Origin: Ricinus communis
Taxonomy: Eukaryota; Streptophyta; Magnoliopsida; Malpighiales; Euphorbiaceae
Assembly: GCF_019578655.1 (NCBI RefSeq)
Contig: NC_063260.1
Coordinates: 25,196,888 to 25,260,887, forward strand
Direction of reading: 5' to 3'
DNA length: 64,000 nucleotides
Position numbers and translations under genes: made by a program. Position 1 is the first letter of the stretch. The number at the start of each line of letters is the position of its first letter. Shown here one piece after another: positions 62,151 through 64,000 of the stretch. Under the pieces are notes generated by a model. That model searched no databases. It saw nothing but the letters and a program-made list of their open reading frames with translations, and was not told the DNA's origin.

Positions 62151-62159
62151 GCGGTGTAT

Positions 62160-62480
62160 AATATATAAAATAGAAAGACCCATCATCTCTTTATATTGCA
62201 CGATTCCAAGTCCAAGTCCAACTGCATTGCATTAATACCGCTTCAGTTCTTCCTCCTTCGTAATCATATTAGTATTGTTTTCTCTTGCTCCCTCATCGTA
62301 ACTCGTGCCTGCCATAACTTACACATGCTCTCTCTCTTCTTCCTTCCCTTCTAATAGACAGACTTTAAAATTTATGATCTTTGAATTGTATTTTATTTTG
62401 GATTAGAGCTCAGCAGTCAGCATTTCATTTCTTCAAAAATGGCCATAGGATTCAAGATTTGTCGTTAAATAACGAAGGTA
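62160..62480 (+). promoter_or_regulatory. Possible promoter and untranslated leader exon of a gene extending past the window
   Basis: A TATATAAAATAG motif near 62160 is followed by about 250 bases of C/T-rich, leader-like sequence and then by AACGAAG|GTAACC, a good donor near 62478. No open frame of length continues from it. A first, mainly untranslated exon with a long intron reaching beyond 64000 would explain this. No conserved protein supports it. Confidence 0.25.
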
Positions 62481-64000
62481 ACCTTCTCTTCTTTCGCTTT
62501 TTCTTTTCCAATAATTTCTTTTCCTTGTTATTTTTTAAAAAAAATAGTTTGACCGAGAATGCCGATTTTTCGCTTTTGTTTTCTACCGGAAACTGTAGAT
62601 TTTACGATATGTGAAATGTGAGTTCGTTTATGGTTTGTTGAGTGCATATAGTTTCTTAGTAATTTATTGAAATGTTTAGGTAAAATATAGATTATCTCTG
62701 GGCAACTAAACTTTGGTAACATTTTTTTGTAACAATCTTGATTTTTTTTTTTTGCTTTTCATTTCAGTATATAATGTTTCAGTCTCTGTTTGGTTGCTGA
62801 GAAAATTGAGGAAAATATAGCGTTAAAATCTGAGGCAGATAGTCTATTTTCTCCTCGTTTTCCATGCATTTAGAAAAAGTATCTTGATTTTTTCTTTTTG
62901 GCTCAAGTCCAAAGGGAACGGATCAGTAAAAAAAGTATAACTGACTGCTACTCCTTTTGTAATTTTGTGGAAATTGGAGTCATCTTCTGTTTAAAGAAAA
63001 AGCTCATGTGTCCTAAGCGTGCTTTTAGGATCTTACGTATTTTTATATAATATATATGCTTAGATCTTATCAGCTGCATGATCTGTTGAAAAGTGTAAAC
63101 CTGTACCCTTTCTCAAATCTCAATTCCTTTATCTGACACCTCACTTTCACCATTTTAAGTCATCAAGCAGTATTGATACTACGCAACTTTTTAATGTGCT
63201 TAATAAAAAATATATAATTTGTTTACTTTTAGTTTTAAATAAGATGACTCTTTTCTCTGTTTTTTTAATTTGGTTATATCATAGCTAAATGTACTCTAGT
63301 TTATCCAAAAGTAGACTTAATATGTGAGATAACCACCCATCTGATGAGAGGAAAGCCTCATTCTATCGTTGAAAAATAGCTTAAAGTAGGAAAAAAAGGT
63401 ATCTGAAAATTAAAAGCAGAGCAAATTCTGCCAGCTACTACTCTTCGGTACAGTTCATAATTTTTGTTTTAAATGTTCGGTATCTTGTCATTACATTGAC
63501 AGAAGAAATCAAACAAATTTGGTCATTATGCTTGTAAATTGGTTTACATGTTAGAAGTGTTTTCTTATTTACCTTGTTGGTTTCAGTACTGGTTTTGTGA
63601 ATGGCTGCATTTAGCTCGGTCCTCTCGTCTCTATAATTATCAGAAGTACTGCGAATGCAGCTGTTTGCTTAGTATCATCTCTATATGACAACCAACATAT
63701 GCAGCCGTTGGTCAGAATTGCATGCTCTCATCTATCTAAAGTTTCACAAATTATCGGTCCATTCGAAGGAAGAAACTGTTTTTTTTTTTTTCTTGTGGTC
63801 CTTTTTGATATTTTCTTTATTGTCTGTCAATTCCTTATTGCTTCTTGGTTTAAAGCTAAAGTGTATAATTGCATAACTGAGATATTTGACAATTCTGATT
63901 CAGCATGTAATCACCATAGGTGCATGCAAATATTGCACTTCTGCAACCATTTCAAACTCTGAGATATTCACCATTTCCTGACTGCACAAAGATATATTTC
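62481..64000. other. Non-coding sequence to window end
   Basis: T-rich, intron-like sequence. The open frames near 63685-63962 are low-complexity and unrecognised. It may be the first intron of a gene to the right, or intergenic. Confidence 0.4.

Overview
The window is a piece of an AT-rich eudicot plant nuclear genome. The evidence is many short GT-AG introns, long AT-rich intergenic stretches with (TA)n and (TC)n microsatellites, MITE-like transposon relics, and a set of plant-type genes. Intron positions and protein sequences would suit a rosid, possibly Malpighiales/Euphorbiaceae, but the species cannot be fixed from the sequence alone. Exon coordinates were worked out by hand from splice sites and reading-frame continuity; UTR ends are not known.

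Layout. 429-2772 (+): 3' part of an LRR receptor-like pseudokinase of the At1g63430 type. 3695-7402 (-): NOB1, the 20S pre-rRNA D-site endonuclease. 7403-10138: AT-rich, with a terminal-inverted-repeat element flanked by an 8-bp target duplication and a second fold-back. 10139-10929 (-): actin-depolymerizing factor. 14246-16928 (+): beta-tubulin. 18119-20106 (-): PLP-dependent serine racemase. 22300-24655 (-): oxalate-CoA ligase (AAE3-type acyl-activating enzyme). 24656-31722: long intergenic stretch with a LINE relic. 31723-36200 (+): intact copper P1B-ATPase of the HMA5 type. 39440-43565 (+): a tandem HMA5-like copy. 44463-57417 (-): three tandem theta-class glutathione S-transferases. 57418-64000: non-coding, with a possible leader exon of a gene that continues past the window.

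The most notable observation is the second HMA5 copy. Its reading frame is open, and exons 3-6 have exactly the lengths found in the active neighbour (255, 123, 480 and 417 nt). Yet nearly every catalytic and metal-binding motif is altered or absent. Both N-terminal CxxC sites are gone, as is the TGE actuator loop. The phosphorylation site DKTGT reads SKSA, CPC reads SPC, the TM7 YN reads HN, the TM8 MxxSS reads AxxSS, and GDGIND reads GDFVDD. It is either a pseudoenzyme kept for a non-transport role or a pseudogene that has not yet acquired a frame break.

The genes are mostly unrelated housekeeping functions (ribosome maturation, cytoskeleton, amino-acid and oxalate metabolism). The two clusters, copper ATPases and theta GSTs, arose by local tandem duplication. 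In each cluster at least one copy has diverged: loss of catalysis in the ATPase pair, and loss of the C-terminal peroxisomal signal in two of the three GSTs.
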